In this document: piece by piece, positions 44,879-64,000 of the stretch
Position numbering within the stretch: the stretch's first letter is position 1
How the letters are laid out: the number at the start of each line of letters is the position of its first letter
Source of the DNA: Pohlia nutans
Taxonomy: Eukaryota; Streptophyta; Bryopsida; Bryales; Mniaceae
Assembly: GCA_022496805.1 (NCBI GenBank)
Contig: CM040094.1
Coordinates: 3,123,501 to 3,187,500 of the forward strand
Direction: 5' to 3'
DNA: 64,000 bases
The notes under the pieces: model-generated
What the model was told of the DNA's origin: nothing
The model's input: the letters and a program-made list of their open reading frames with translations, nothing else
Database searches by the model: none
Program-made: the position numbers and the translations under genes

Positions 44879-47005
44879 AGTGTTGATGCGTCTAAAAGAG
44901 AGGTCAAGTCGTCCAAGACCATGCTCGTCTATAGCCATGCTCCAATTCTTTGTTTGTTTTTTTGGGGACCACCAACCAAGACTTGATCGGATTCCGCATC
45001 ATAATTGACCGAGCGTCTACTTATTTTAATGACTCTTCTATCAGACGATGTAGTTGTTGTCGTAGAGTTATAAGATTTAGTCGGATTTTATGAGTGTGAA
45101 CATCTTGTTGTATATGATGTTGGGAAAATAAAAGAATGGAAATCTTTTGAGCTTTATTTCTAGTTTGTTAATGTTAAATCTCTCATACCCTCAAGAGAGA
45201 TCATGGTTGTGTCTTTTTCTTTTGAGAGAACATTATTGAACATGATCCAACCAATATTGTTTGGTTTATCAACATGGCAATGAAATGAAGTCTTCATGTT
45301 AAAATAACATCCTTTGCACTTCATGGTAAAATAACATCCCTTGGAGTACGTGGCAAGTAATTTATCATAACAAGGTTGTACTTTCATGTTGCTTGGTAAT
45401 TTAGAATTGTTCATTGACATATTGTTGCAATTATATAACTTATTTATTCTAATTAGCATGCACACGGATTCAAGTGGATAGAGCCGCAACTTAGACATTG
45501 CATTGGAAAGACATTTCAATGTCATTTTGGAAAATAAGAAGAAATGTCCCATTTGTGGCATTCATATACATTTTTACATAGACTTTGTATATTGTTGTGC
45601 AATGATAATGGCCTAAGCTTGAGTACAAAACCTACTCCAATACAACCTTGATGTTAATTGCATTTTAATGCAATGCCAAGTGATTTTGTTATTGATGAAA
45701 CAATTAGGGGATGGTTTATACTTGTGATAAAGAGCCGTGACTAAGGAAAATGCAAAAAAAAAAAAAAAAACCCCGATGGTCACACTTCATGGTCACGATC
45801 CGCGACCAAAAGAAATGAAAATGCAATTATTAAAACCAAAGGTCACTTTCCATAGTGTAAATCAAACTTGGATTAGAACGAGTTACCCATGGAGGAGTGA
45901 CCCATTCACAAATTTTTAAAGACCCATGGTCATAGTTGGTCACAAGTGTAACTGTCCCTAAAGATGAATGTTTGCATGAGGTTGCATGTGTCAAACAACA
46001 TTTACGTGCATTCAAGAGGAGGCAAAGTTAGGTTCATATAGGTCATCAATTTGGTTTTATCTTTGATACTTGAGTATGTGCAAGGAATCCCAACAATTCC
46101 TAATTATTAGATTAGTTTTTAATAAGATCTATTAGAAACAATTAGATTGGTTTCTTATTTAACCTTTGGACGCCGCACACTAAAATAGATTTGAGGCTTA
46201 AAAACATTGTAGTTATTGATACATAAAGTATTGCTCAAAACATTTTGATCTTTGTACAACATTATAAATAGCTCTTCAACTTATTCCACAAAGCTTGGGA
46301 TAATAATCATAGGCATTGTCCATGAGAATAAGGCTCTATTTATCTTCATTCAATGTTCACAATTGGAACACCATAGCGTTTAAAGATAAATACTATTACT
46401 TTTCTACATTTTTTTGTGCAATCACGGCGGGCCAAGCTAATTTTGATAATTGTTTCACACTAAGATGTAAAATTTAGTGCTTGCACAAAAAAAAGAAAAG
46501 AGAAATGTGAAAGTTTAGAGACAAAGAAGATTCAAAGAAGAGAACAAAATAACAATGAAAGAAAAAAGCGGTGTAAAATTCCTTCTATGTTTCCTATTCA
46601 AAAAATTCTTCCACATATTTTTCTAATATAATTAGTACTTGAGATAAAATGATAAACTTTTAAACATCAAATCGTGCAAAAATGTATCTTTATGATCCAT
46701 TGGATAATTTTCTATAAAGATGAGATTCTATAGAGTCAATAATCTTCTAATGCTATAACTCTCTCTTTTCGATCGAAATCTGTTCTCTTCGTCATGTAGG
46801 TTGGTGTAAGATAAAGTGGATATATCTAAATCCGCCAGGACCCAATTTTGGATTTTATTGTTGGCCTTGCATTCGATTTTGGGATTATCTAAATTCCATC
46901 TTGGGATCGACAAATTCCACCTTCTTTCAACTAAATAGTAAACGTAGAAGATGGTAGGTGGAAGTGAGTGTAAATAGAGCAATTTTAAGTGCTTTAGTGA
47001 ATGAC

Positions 47006-47623
47006 TGTCACGGACGTGTCATACTAGACTTCATCCAGACCCCACGGGTCCCTCGTGAGAGTTTAGGTATGTTAGTTGCTTCTAGAAGGTTCTACATGTT
47101 TCTATTAGTTTCTAGAACTTTCTATTAATTTCTAGAACCTGCCATTAGTTTCTAGAACCTTCCACTAGTTTCCGGATGCTTCCACAAGCTTCCGTATAGT
47201 TCTAGTAGCTTCTAGGAGCTTCCACAAGCTTCTAGAATGTTCCATACGGATCTAATAGAATCCGGAAGCTTCCGTTTGACCTTCTTAGATTCCGGAAGCT
47301 CCCATAGGCTTCCGGAAGGTCCCATAGGAGTTTCCCAAGGTCTCTAGGACCTTGCTCCGGAAGTTTCCTTTAGTCTAGTATATATAGAGAGTCGAGGACC
47401 GTTGCTTCTTACTCTCTTCAACACCAGTTGTATCCCCAGTCTTGTATTCACTTCTTGTTATCAATACATCTTCTAGTTCTCTCACTTTGTGTTGCAGTTT
47501 GAATCACTTGTGAGGAATCCCCTCACTTCTAGTCCAATCTTGTCCTTGTCTAATGGTTTCCTTCAATTCTAATCTTGGTTCCATCCAAGAGTTGCCGTCC
47601 GCAACTATGACTATGAGATCACA
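47006..47623 (+). mobile_element. Solo LTR, 618 bp, with 6 bp target duplication
   Basis: It begins TGTCACGG and ends GATCACA, and the 6 bp AATGAC flanks it on both sides (47000-47005, 47624-47629). A TATA box TATATATAGA lies at about 47379, followed by a transcribed-looking region. No internal retrotransposon sequence, primer-binding site or second LTR adjoins, so it is a solo LTR left by recombination. TG...CA ends are general; the superfamily (Copia or Gypsy) cannot be told. Confidence 0.85.
47085..47388 (+). promoter_or_regulatory. Heat-shock-element-like array and TATA box in the solo LTR
   Basis: Perfect GAAnnTTC dyads lie at 47085, 47115, 47155, 47235, 47265 and 47360, among many near-matches of the TTCTAGAA / TTCCGGAAGCTTCC type. 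This is the core of the heat-shock-factor site (nGAAnnTTCn). The TATA box at 47379 lies just downstream. The Arabidopsis Copia element ONSEN is heat-activated through such sites in its LTR; activity here is inference. Confidence 0.6.
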
Positions 47624-47629
47624 AATGAC

Positions 47630-50436
47630 AGTTTAGTAAATAATTAAGACAACGAAAGAAAAAATTTAGCATGGCAATCAAATAAATTTCTTGGGCATAC
47701 ATGGGGCTGCTTAAGGTAACTTCGTCATCAATTGTAGGCTGCTTTTGAATGATTCATTACTTTAATAGATTGTGTAAAATAACCACAGCCACAATCGATT
47801 ACGTTTCTTTTGTCGAGCTTGATTTGTAGTCGCTGAACGACAACAAATTTCTTTTGTTTGTTTTGTGACTCTGATATAGAGAATAACGGGGGATGTAATA
47901 TAACGTTGGAGGCATATTTTCAAGACCTTTCAATCAGTATATTGCACGCCGAGTAAATTTTGAAATTGCATTTGCAAAACAAAAGTGGAAAATTTGATGT
48001 CGTGTAGCGATTGCAAATCGTGCTAGTTAAACGAACGACAATTGTTTTTGGTTGTGGGGATTTTTTGCGGGGTTTTTAAAATGGAGTTTAAGAGAGATTG
48101 TGGGTGTGGGAATTAAAAAAGTTGTGTCCCTTAGCTCTTAAATGCTCATGCCTATGACCATGGAATCATGTGTTTTATGTGATTCAATTTTTCCGCTGTA
48201 ATTAAGATAAAGATCCAGCTTTTTATTTTTAGTTGATGATGCCATCTATCTTCTAAAAATCATTATTCGTTCATAAAAATTGGTGAAGTTTTGAAATTAC
48301 CATGATGTTTTCGAAGTGATTGTAAAGAAAATTCATATCAGTTACAAATTACAATAAAAAATTCCAATTTTCCTATCGAAAATGTAGCTTACAATGAAGA
48401 ACATTATAGTACACAAAATCCATCTATGTGTCTAATTTTATTTTTATTTTGCTACACCATAGTAATTCCCACTAACGATGTAATTCTAATAAATCACTCA
48501 CTTTTTTGATGTAGAAAAAAAATCAAAGTGGAGTAGAAACTAGACTTGGCAAACTTCACTTTTTTAGTTGAACTCAAATTCGATAGCATTTATTTTCATG
48601 GCTTAAATTTAGTTTAAGTAGAAAAGTACTGAGTATTTCAAAATGCACTACTATAAATAGTAAACTGTTTTTACTTCTATTTTGTAGTTGGGATCTAATG
48701 TAAAATCCAGAACTAGTTTGAATGACCTTAATTTAACTTGAAGAGGGAGTATGAGGAATGAAAAATTCTTTATGAAAAGAATTGGATGGAAATAATTAAT
48801 TTTGTTGTTGGAATGGTCGAATGGAATAGTGATACATTGAAAAGCATGGTTTGGGCTTCAACGGCGTTTTGGGATCAAGGGTTAAGATCAATTTCTTTTT
48901 TCCACCTAAATATAGCCCAATTGCTACACTTGAAATATAGCGGCTAATTTAAATGAAGGATTTTTGAAAAAAATGAAAGAAAAAGTAGCCAAATACTTAT
49001 GAAAAAGTTAGGTGAGTAGCTAAACCTTGTCTAGATATTACCAATGTATCATCATGGTAGCACCAAGTAGATATACTTTTAACAATTTCCAAGCAATAGG
49101 TATACTTTTATCACTTCTCTAAGAGTTTTGATGACTTTGAAATATTTCATATTTTGTTGATTTTGGAGTCTTTGGGTTTTATTAAAGAAATTGAACAAGA
49201 CCTAATTATTTATGAATTCTCTTTGAACTTGAGGTAAATTAAACTTCTTCAAAAATAAATATAATTAAATTACCAAAATTTTAATAAATTACTATTATAT
49301 CTGAATTTTATTATAATTTTTTCTTACCATCTTCCTTCAACCGTTTGGACTCTTTCTATTCATAACTTTTAAAAGATTTTGGCCATTTTATTTTCATTTA
49401 ATAATGTTCCCTTGTTTTGTTCCGAGCAAAATAAGCATAATATAAAGAACCACAATAAACCTTTATAAGTTAAACCTTGAATGTTAAACTTGTTGACAAA
49501 TTCCAAATTGTAATTTTATGTTATTTAAGGAATTAGCCATTTTCCCCTCTTTGTCACACCTACAGTGTAAGAAATTAGTGAATAGGGTTTTCAGGAATTC
49601 AATTTTGGCCATCAAGCATAAAATTGTATACAATTGGGGATAGAAAAATTTAGGTCAAATATGGGAGCTTTCCCCATTCATTTCATTGACATTAATTGTA
49701 GAACTAAAAAAAATTCGACAATGACATTAGCAATAGGATTACAAGTAGGTACAAGCAAGTGATCATGAGTAGGCATTCTCATTAATCATGTATATCACCT
49801 ACAGTGCAACAGAGCCCTCAACCACTCCATAGAGTCACCCCATTCACAAACATATATTCATTTCAAGGTCCCAATCTAAAATCCTAGATTTTAGGCAAAA
49901 CCCTAATTATGTCGATATTGCTCTCATGATATATTGCTCTCATCATATAACCAATAGTCATCCTCATACAATAAATCCTCGTACTAGAAAGTACCAAATT
50001 AGTTATGAACTGCAGAAATATCTACCTGCATTCAATATTGCTACTGCCCTACTAATTTACATCCATGTTACAGTGGTGAGTCTTCTACGTCTAAATCACT
50101 CCAGACAGTGCACCAAAATCATCCATCAACACTCTTCAAGGAAATTGGTAGAGTGCAATGGTTACAAAAAACCAGTCACAATTAATGACTTAGACCAGAG
50201 AAACAGTCCCTCTATTTATCATGTTTTATGATAATCTAACTTACAGTCAGTGGATCAATGCATTGCCGAGTCCCTGAACTCCAACAATGTAACTGTCTGT
50301 TTATCACACATGCAAAATGTTGGCCAGGTCAGTGGCTATTCTCAATCTTCACACAACGAGCATAATTACACTGAATTGCACACCAGATTTAATTTGTTTT
50401 TCAATTTAAGGTCAGTTCTCGCGTACTAACCTTAAT
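47630..50436. other. AT-rich intergenic sequence
   Basis: No gene, RNA gene or transposon end is recognised. The last few hundred bases before 50437 should hold the ABC transporter's 3' UTR. Confidence 0.45.
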
Positions 50437-58189
<7,753 letters not shown>

Positions 58190-60279
58190 CGTTGTCGTCG
58201 TCGTTCACAACAAAATTCAGATTAGTATGTGAACCGCAATTCCGATCCGGCTCACTCAAATTTCTAAAAATTCTGATCATTTAATCGATTTCTACGGTCT
58301 CGAAAACAATGTCACTCAAGGTTTTCAGGGCTCTCTCACGAGTCCAAATCTCCAAGTCTTCACTTCAGAATAACCAGTGCACGCCAATACAAAAATCTTA
58401 GAGCGTACCGAAGAAATGGTGTTATCCAAAGGCTACTGCAGCTCGATTGATGTGCAGTACACAAACAACAGGAAGACAGGCCAATTTCCACGGGTTGATG
58501 TCGACTGATTTTCAGTGAACTACTGATCAGGCTCCACTCCAAAGAAGAACGCGAATTTCCAGCTTGTTTCAAAAAATTAAACGTATCCTTCAATGATAGT
58601 TTCAGAATCTGATACTGAGCGTCCAAATGCTTGAAGTCACACCTCAATTTTCGATCGGGCGCCCACTTCAAATATGCAATGATCAAGGTTTATGGAACGT
58701 CCTGAAATTCAAATAATACCAGGCCATGAGTCACTCATCAAATTTAAAAGAAAGGGACTTGAGTTTGGTTTCCTTTCGCTGGGTTATGAGATGAGGCATG
58801 AGGGCTAGCACCAGAGATAAACTGGTATTTGAATGTTGAGGACGAATCAGAACTGTGTGCGTGCTCTCTAATTGTACTCACAAATGATTTTAAAAACAAA
58901 GTGATCATGTATTCTGCGACTTGGTTTCCTCGAAAACGCAGACATATATTACTTGCCCTTTAGGTCACAGCATCTGCATGGGCAAAGAATACTGTTGTCG
59001 TAAGCAGCAAGCGAGGAGTGCAAGCAGAAAAACCATCGCCTTGCAAGAGTGCTATAGGTAAACATCTATAGTAACGACTTTTTCCATTCTGCAAGTCGAA
59101 GCATCTCAGTGGTGGGAAATTCTAGGTCCAAGATGCTTTCACGTAACTTACGTACCCACTATTGGAGCGATATGATTGTCATGCATCAAGTCCTGCATCG
59201 TCTCGTGTAGAGCGCCAACTGCCAAAATTCGGAGAATCTATGAGCAGTATAAAGCGCTTTGCAACCACGGCAGCCCTTGAATAGAGGCGCATGGGCAGAG
59301 TCCTAATTTAGTAAACATTATTCAACCTTCCAAGTTGTGTCAGTTTATGTTGCCTGCAAATGGAAGAAACGTCAAAAGCAATTTAACTTATCTGTCCACG
59401 GAGCTGACTTGGATGTTGCTCTGGCATTTGCGAGGCGTAGAATATTCCGTCTCTGCCATCACGGTAACATCTGCCGCATTCACAGCCACAGAAAATTGAC
59501 GAGGATGCGTGTGTGGAGCGGTTCGCGAATAAAACAACCGGCCTACCTAAATCTCCGCGAAAGTGATCAAATGCATTGAGTTGTGAGAGCAACCCCAGCA
59601 GTTCCAGAGAAAAAATGTCTGCCATGTATCAATTTGAAGGTCATTTTTTTAATATGCAGGAATGTGGAGGAATGTATGGAGGAATGTGGAGGAATGTATG
59701 TATGAATGTATTACATTCTTCCATATTTTTTTAATATGGAGGAATGTAATACGTGAAGTACCCCAGCAGCATTCCTGGAGGGAACACCAAGGCAACTTAT
59801 AAAACGAGGATTTTATATAACGTTACTTGATGACCTTGAAGCACGAGCCGGTGAATAGTCTTCAAGCTCGTTATTTAATTGTTGATTGAGCATCTTTGTT
59901 TGCTTGGTGTGAGAAATTTGCTTGCGCCAAAGCTTCTCTGGATGGCGGGGAAACCTCAAACTTTGATTCCAAAAACTATTATTTAGCGTTGGTGGGTAGG
60001 TTAGTTGCTGGGTCAAACTTCGAAACAAGTGGAGATAACTACACCAAATCTTGGCGTTGGTCCCTCCAAAACAGATGCTGCTAGGCATGCTCTAACAAGC
60101 CACGAACCTGACTTGCTCTTCCTTTGCTTAAAGTGAACTTCAAAGATGCGGCTAATGGTTACATCACAACTGGAGTAAAAGAGTCCAAAACATTGGACAG
60201 ATGTGATCATCTTGCCCGCACATTTAATCCAGCGCTCTCAAATTGATAGCAGCACGACGAACATTCAAAATCGACGGTG
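58190..60279. other. 5' flank of the ABCC gene and intergenic sequence
   Basis: The first few hundred bases should hold the 5' UTR and promoter; a GTCGTCGTCGTC run precedes the start codon. At 59650-59760 GGAATG-rich short repeats and an inverted ATATGGAGGAATGTAATAC pair can form a hairpin. Small ORFs (for example 59337-59579) have no family features. Confidence 0.45.
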
Positions 60280-60471
60280 ACAAAAGTACCTGAATAATTA
60301 TTAATTCCCTCTGGCAAGCTTCAACCTCGACCTGATTTCTTTCTGCAGTTTCTCACCGTCATTCCGAAACTCTTAACTTATTTCGTCACAATCCTGGCAC
60401 CAGTCACGATCGATATTCAGAATCAATTTTAAAGAACCGCGTCTTTAGCTGCATGATTGTGCAGCACCTTC

Positions 60472-60609
60472 GGGGCGGTTTACACTACAGACCAAGAACT
60501 CGTCCCATGCAACTCTAAAATCTGTGATTGGCTAAAATCCATGATGGAGCCAATCACAGATTTTAAAGTTGCATGGGACGAGTTCTTGGTCCGTAGTGTA
60601 AACCGCCCC
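60472..60609. mobile_element. Near-perfect hairpin MITE, 138 bp
   Basis: Two 62 bp arms starting GGGGCGGTTTACACTA differ at only two positions and enclose a 14 bp loop. The neighbouring tandem unit at 61131-61160 lacks it (GCAGCGCC then TTCTTCCTCGC). The target duplication is short or unclear. Confidence 0.85.
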
Positions 60610-60853
60610 TTTGTCTTCCTCACCATGACCGTTACAGAAGCTTAAATGCGCATTTTAAAAGAATTTCAAAAGTACCTGAATGATAAATATTCCCTCTGGC
60701 TAGCTTCAGCCTCGTACTGATTTTTTTCTACTCCATGACTGTATCTACAGCACCGCATCGTCATTCCGTATCTATTATCTTAATATCTTGTCACGATCTA
60801 TCAATATTCAAAATCAAATTTAAAGAACCGCGAGAGCCTCCAGCTGCATGATA

Positions 60854-61129
60854 CCGTACTAGGAAGGCAGGGTCGGCAGAAAATAATTCCCCAAAAAAAT
60901 GCCGAAAAAATAAATAAATTTATCAAGTATTTTGTCAAAATCAACAAAAATGAAGTCAACAAAAATTGTAGACAAAAAACAAAGGAAAACGTGTAGCCGC
61001 TAGTAAAATTCAATGTTAGTTAATAATAGCCGAATTTTTAATAATTATTTTTGAAAGTGCCGACCCCTACTTTTCAAACTTTAATTAATTATTCGACATG
61101 AAAGTGCCGACCCTGCCTTCCTACTACGG
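60854..61129. mobile_element. TA-flanked CCGTA-family MITE, 276 bp
   Basis: Left CCGTACTAGGAAGGCAGGGT and inverted right CCGTAGTAGGAAGGCAGGGT, both followed by CGGCA, with TA at 60852-60853 and 61130-61131. This is the best preserved copy of the family. The site lies within GCATGAT...GCAGC, seen unoccupied in unit 1. Confidence 0.88.
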
Positions 61130-61293
61130 TATATGCAGCGCCTTTAATTCTTCCTCGCTATAGTTAAATGCGCATCGAGAGTTGGCTTCAAGAAGTTTAA
61201 AAGTACCTAAATAAAAATATTTCCCTCCTGCTAGCTTCAACCTCGTCCTGATTTCTTTCCACTCCATCTCATCATTCATTCCGAAACTCTTAA

Positions 61294-62061
61294 CGCTTTA
61301 AGGTCCCAATTCAACACTATTTTCAAAGATTCATTATAAAATGTTTGATAAAAAATTAAAATGGAGTTGATGTACAAAGCAAAGTTATAAATGTCGATGT
61401 GAAGATAACATCTGTACGGTTGGATTCATTATATTTTTTTTATTTTTTTTAAATCAATTTTGCAAGGTTTTCTCTTGAAATTCAATTAAAAATCCAAAAT
61501 TAACATTGAAATTTTAAAAAATATTGTAATGAAATTGGAATAACATGCACTACAAGATGGTATGGTTTTCACTATTTGATTCTACTTATTATGAAAAATC
61601 ATGTTTAACCCCTAAAGGTCCCATGGGGATAGTAGATACGTTTATGTATAATTGACATTTGCTACCAACAAGAAGTTCTAAATTAGGATCTCAATAGCTC
61701 ACTGGAAGGGCATTGATCTAAATTTCAACTTCTTTGTTGAACTCAAACCCATTAAAGGTGTGAATCCATTCCAAATACAAGAAATATACGTTGTATTCTA
61801 CTTGCCGCAAAGGCATTTTCAGACGTTTAGGGGTTAAGGTCTCACTTTTTGAACTAAGAATGAAACTTGACATAAATCACTTTTGCTATTTTTCAAAAAC
61901 TCTCAATATCTTATTTTGAAGATCCATACCGTACAAATGATAATCAACAGCACAAGAATTTTAAAAGAAAATGAATGGATGAAAAACATCCCCGTGCGTG
62001 GTGAAGGGACGCGTCCAGATTCATCCAGCGTCCAGAATCTGGACGCAGGCGCGTCAAAGGG
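61294..62061 (+). mobile_element. TTAA-flanked element, family B copy 3, with nested family A insert
   Basis: TTAA lies at 61290-61293 and 62062-62065. Left CGCTTTAAGGTCCCAATTCA, right GGACGCAGGCGCGTCAAAGGG. Removing the nested insert and one TTAA leaves 539 bp, the length of the other family B copies. Tandem unit 1 shows the empty site: CCGAAACTCTTAACTTATTT with one TTAA. Confidence 0.88.
61609..61833 (+). mobile_element. TTAA-flanked element, family A, intact 225 bp copy, nested
   Basis: Left CCCCTAAAGGTCCCATGGGG and inverted right CCCCTAAACGTCTGAAAATG with TTAA at 61605-61608 and 61834-61837. Its host sequence continues on either side exactly as in family B copy 1 near 18278-18290, where TTGA stands in place of TTAA. 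Confidence 0.9.
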
Positions 62062-62141
62062 TTAACGTATCCTGTCACGGTCTACCGGTATTAATATTTA
62101 AAATCAGATTTAAAGAATCGCGCCTCCAGTTGCATGATGCG

Positions 62142-62839
62142 CGCCTAATTTTTTATTCTCACATGCATCTTCGTCAGTACTTGTGCATCGAGCTAGGGTT
62201 CAAGAAATTGCAAGAAACTCCGCAAACGTGATTTTCAGTTCAAGGTTTGGAGTGCCACCTTGACAAGATGCGAATATCTTCATTTGTGATTGTAAGGCTC
62301 ACGAAGAAATCGGCAGGGAGCATGTGCACGATGAGCCTGTTGCTTCCGGACGTCTGCTGGCCAGTTTGATGCACCGAAGTAAGTACTTTATTTTGGCAAG
62401 CTTTTTGTGTATTTGACCTACTTGTCTCATTTTTCGGGAAACAAAAGATGAAAATAAAATTATAAAGAATCCACAACAAACCACGGCTAAGCGAAAAGAA
62501 TCAAAGAAAAGAATCAAGAGCACACACTTTTGACTGCTTAGGAGTTATGAGAAAACACCTGGTCCTTGAGTTCCATTCAGTCCTCAGTACATCACAAATT
62601 CACAATCCATGTGTCAAAAACACACTTATCAAGATTTTGAATAGTACATTTGCAATTGTGCAGAAATTCACACCAAAGCTGAGACACGATCCAAAATTTC
62701 CACAGCCTGTCACCTATCTAAGTACTCTTTTTTCCCGACAGACTTTCGTGGACACTTTGCATTCTCTTTTCACTGGTGTGTCATCAAGTTGTTGGCTACA
62801 TGCAAATCCAAACCTAAAAAGTTGAGGTGACACATTATT
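62142..62839. other. Intergenic sequence with one exon-like stretch
   Basis: Around 62270-62379 a frame reads CDCKAHEEIGREHVHDEP and ASGRLLASLMH before a good donor (GAA/GTAAGT), while the opposite strand is also open. With no partner exon I cannot decide between a gene fragment and chance. Confidence 0.3.
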
Positions 62840-63900
62840 GCTACTACACGTCTCTTCTTAATAAGGTAGAAGCATCAGAACCTGTGAGAGCATGTTCAGC
62901 AGTTGCTCATTGTGCACCGAGTTCACATGCAAGATGGTGTGAGAAATGAAAATTTCCTCAGCAATAACCACCAAGCGTGTTTAAAATAAAGTGCAACAAC
63001 CAATTACATACTACTACTTTTGTCACTACATGGGACAATCATAATGGTGGAGAATAAATTTACTAAACTTAACTTCATAAAGTGTCAGCATGGTCTTTTT
63101 AGAGAATAGGACAAAATGCTTGATGTGAGAATCACCCCTGGCATATTGACAATATTTGGTATGCAAATATCAAACTTCACACCATAAGAGGTACTTTGTC
63201 ACTCACAAATAGGTTTGGTGAGTGGAAAACGACTGTTGCTAGGCCTACTCTTAGATCATGGCCACTCATGCCCTTCGAGAGTCTCTCACATTCAAGAACT
63301 AAATGAAAGTGCTAAGGGCCTTTCAGAAATACCTCTTGACTCTCAATTCTAACATGTTAAGAAAGGTTCATTAACTATTTGATGTGCACTTTTGATGTGT
63401 AAAGGGTGTGCAAGGGTAGGAGAGTGTAAATGCAAATGCTCTTCAAATGTAGATGAATAATTTCCACAAGCGTGCATGGGTGTGAATGCTCTTAGGAACC
63501 AATTTCAATCACCTATGCGAGCACATGTTTCAACTTCGTGAGTTCCCAATCAAATTATTACAACCATTAGTTGTAGCAGTTTGATGGTCAATTATAATTG
63601 CCAAGTTAGCAAACTGATTGGAATAGAAATGAAAGACAAGTATTAGTTCCCCTACTAACATTAACAATAGTTTATACAAATTAAGTTTGAAAATTTAGAA
63701 CAAAATCATACATTATGACAAAATTAATTAAAATTTGAGCTTGTTTATTAAACCCAAAGTTTTATGAGCTACAATTTTTTATCATTCAAAATCATCGCTG
63801 TAAATAGGTTGAAATCTTTATAGTGACAGGTATTAGTACCTCCATCTGAGAGTGAAACATCCAATCAAAAGTATGTTACATAAAGCATTTACATGTATCT
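62840..63900. repeat. Dispersed repeat R, third copy
   Basis: From about 62866 (GGTAGAAGCATCAGAA) and again from 63510 to 63840 it follows synthetase intron 1 (1525-1850), with an unrelated stretch of about 600 bp between, so one of the two copies was interrupted. No ends or ORF reveal the class. Nothing is recognised from there to 64000. Confidence 0.6.
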
Positions 63901-64000
63901 TTATCTCATATGAAACTCAATAGCCTGCAACAACTAATCCAAAGTAAGTTACATCAAGATTTTACACGTATCTTTTTCTAACTCGTATGAAACTTAATAG

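Larger units (their letters stand above)
41964..46833 (-). repeat. Right arm of the 4.87 kb inverted repeat
   Basis: This is the mirror of 25566-30436. Its inner border (GGTACC, 41964-41969) abuts the CACTA remnant directly; its outer border is near 46833. Near identity of non-coding stretches shows the duplication is recent or kept alike by gene conversion. It contains the second secreted-protein gene and the second minisatellite. Confidence 0.93.
60280..62140. repeat. Three tandem copies of a low-copy unit, each broken by a different MITE
   Basis: Each unit starts near AAAAGTACCT (60285, 60668, 61198) and contains TTCCCTCnnG(C/G)nAGCTTCAnCCTCG, CATTCCG, a CACGATC-like piece, TTTAAAGAA(C/T)CGCG and GCTGCATGAT. 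Unit 1 is broken by the hairpin MITE 60472-60609, unit 2 by the TA element 60854-61129, unit 3 by the family B element 61294-62061. Each unit shows the unoccupied sites of the others. Confidence 0.8.

Noticed and set aside
25566..46833. The whole inverted-repeat unit as one giant terminal-inverted-repeat transposon
   Set aside because: The outer borders show no shared terminal motif or target duplication, and the right inner border cuts a CACTA element, which fits an inverted segmental duplication better.

Overview
The window looks like nuclear DNA of a land plant. Genes are split by GT-AG introns. An ankyrin protein with a PGG-type membrane domain, a full-length plant-type ABCC transporter and Stowaway- and Tourist-type MITEs are all present. 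A standalone bacterial-type (class I) glutamine synthetase with many introns hints at a non-flowering plant (fern, lycophyte or bryophyte), but the species cannot be fixed from sequence alone. The DNA is AT-rich and most of it is transposon-derived.

Genes, left to right: (1) 1058-8440 (+), a class I glutamine synthetase-like gene missing only its first exon(s), nine exons seen; (2) 14114-11139 (-), an ankyrin/PGG membrane protein, two exons; (3) 24157-20175 (-), a membrane-anchored cyclophilin, seven exons, 246 residues; (4) a small secreted protein with two almost identical four-cysteine modules, present twice (27983-27522 on - and 44417-44878 on +) because it lies in both arms of a large inverted repeat; (5) 58189-50437 (-), an ABCC transporter, 12 exons, 1521 residues. 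Exon phases close for genes 2, 3 and 5 and for all visible exons of gene 1. The genes are unrelated neighbours, not a pathway or cluster.

Repeats: two nearly identical arms of about 4.87 kb (25566-30436 and 41964-46833) face each other across an 11.5 kb spacer. The spacer holds a decayed CACTA element with a DUF4216-like remnant, a 1 kb foldback with a TA microsatellite at its tip, and several MITEs. Outside the arms there is a SINE with a perfect 13 bp target duplication, two 5'-truncated SINE pieces at one target, a solo LTR with a 6 bp target duplication, and at least two MITE superfamilies with many members.

The two most unusual signals are these. First, about a dozen non-autonomous elements are flanked by TTAA, most with termini starting CCCCTAAA or CCCTTTAA. 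Some are nested, and related copies within the window show the unoccupied site with a single TTAA; this is piggyBac-like (or Sola3-like) behaviour. Second, the solo LTR carries six perfect GAAnnTTC dyads, the heat-shock-element core, in the 283 bp ending just before its TATA box, as expected of a heat-responsive retrotransposon. The duplicated secreted cysteine-rich protein is the best candidate for an undescribed protein family.
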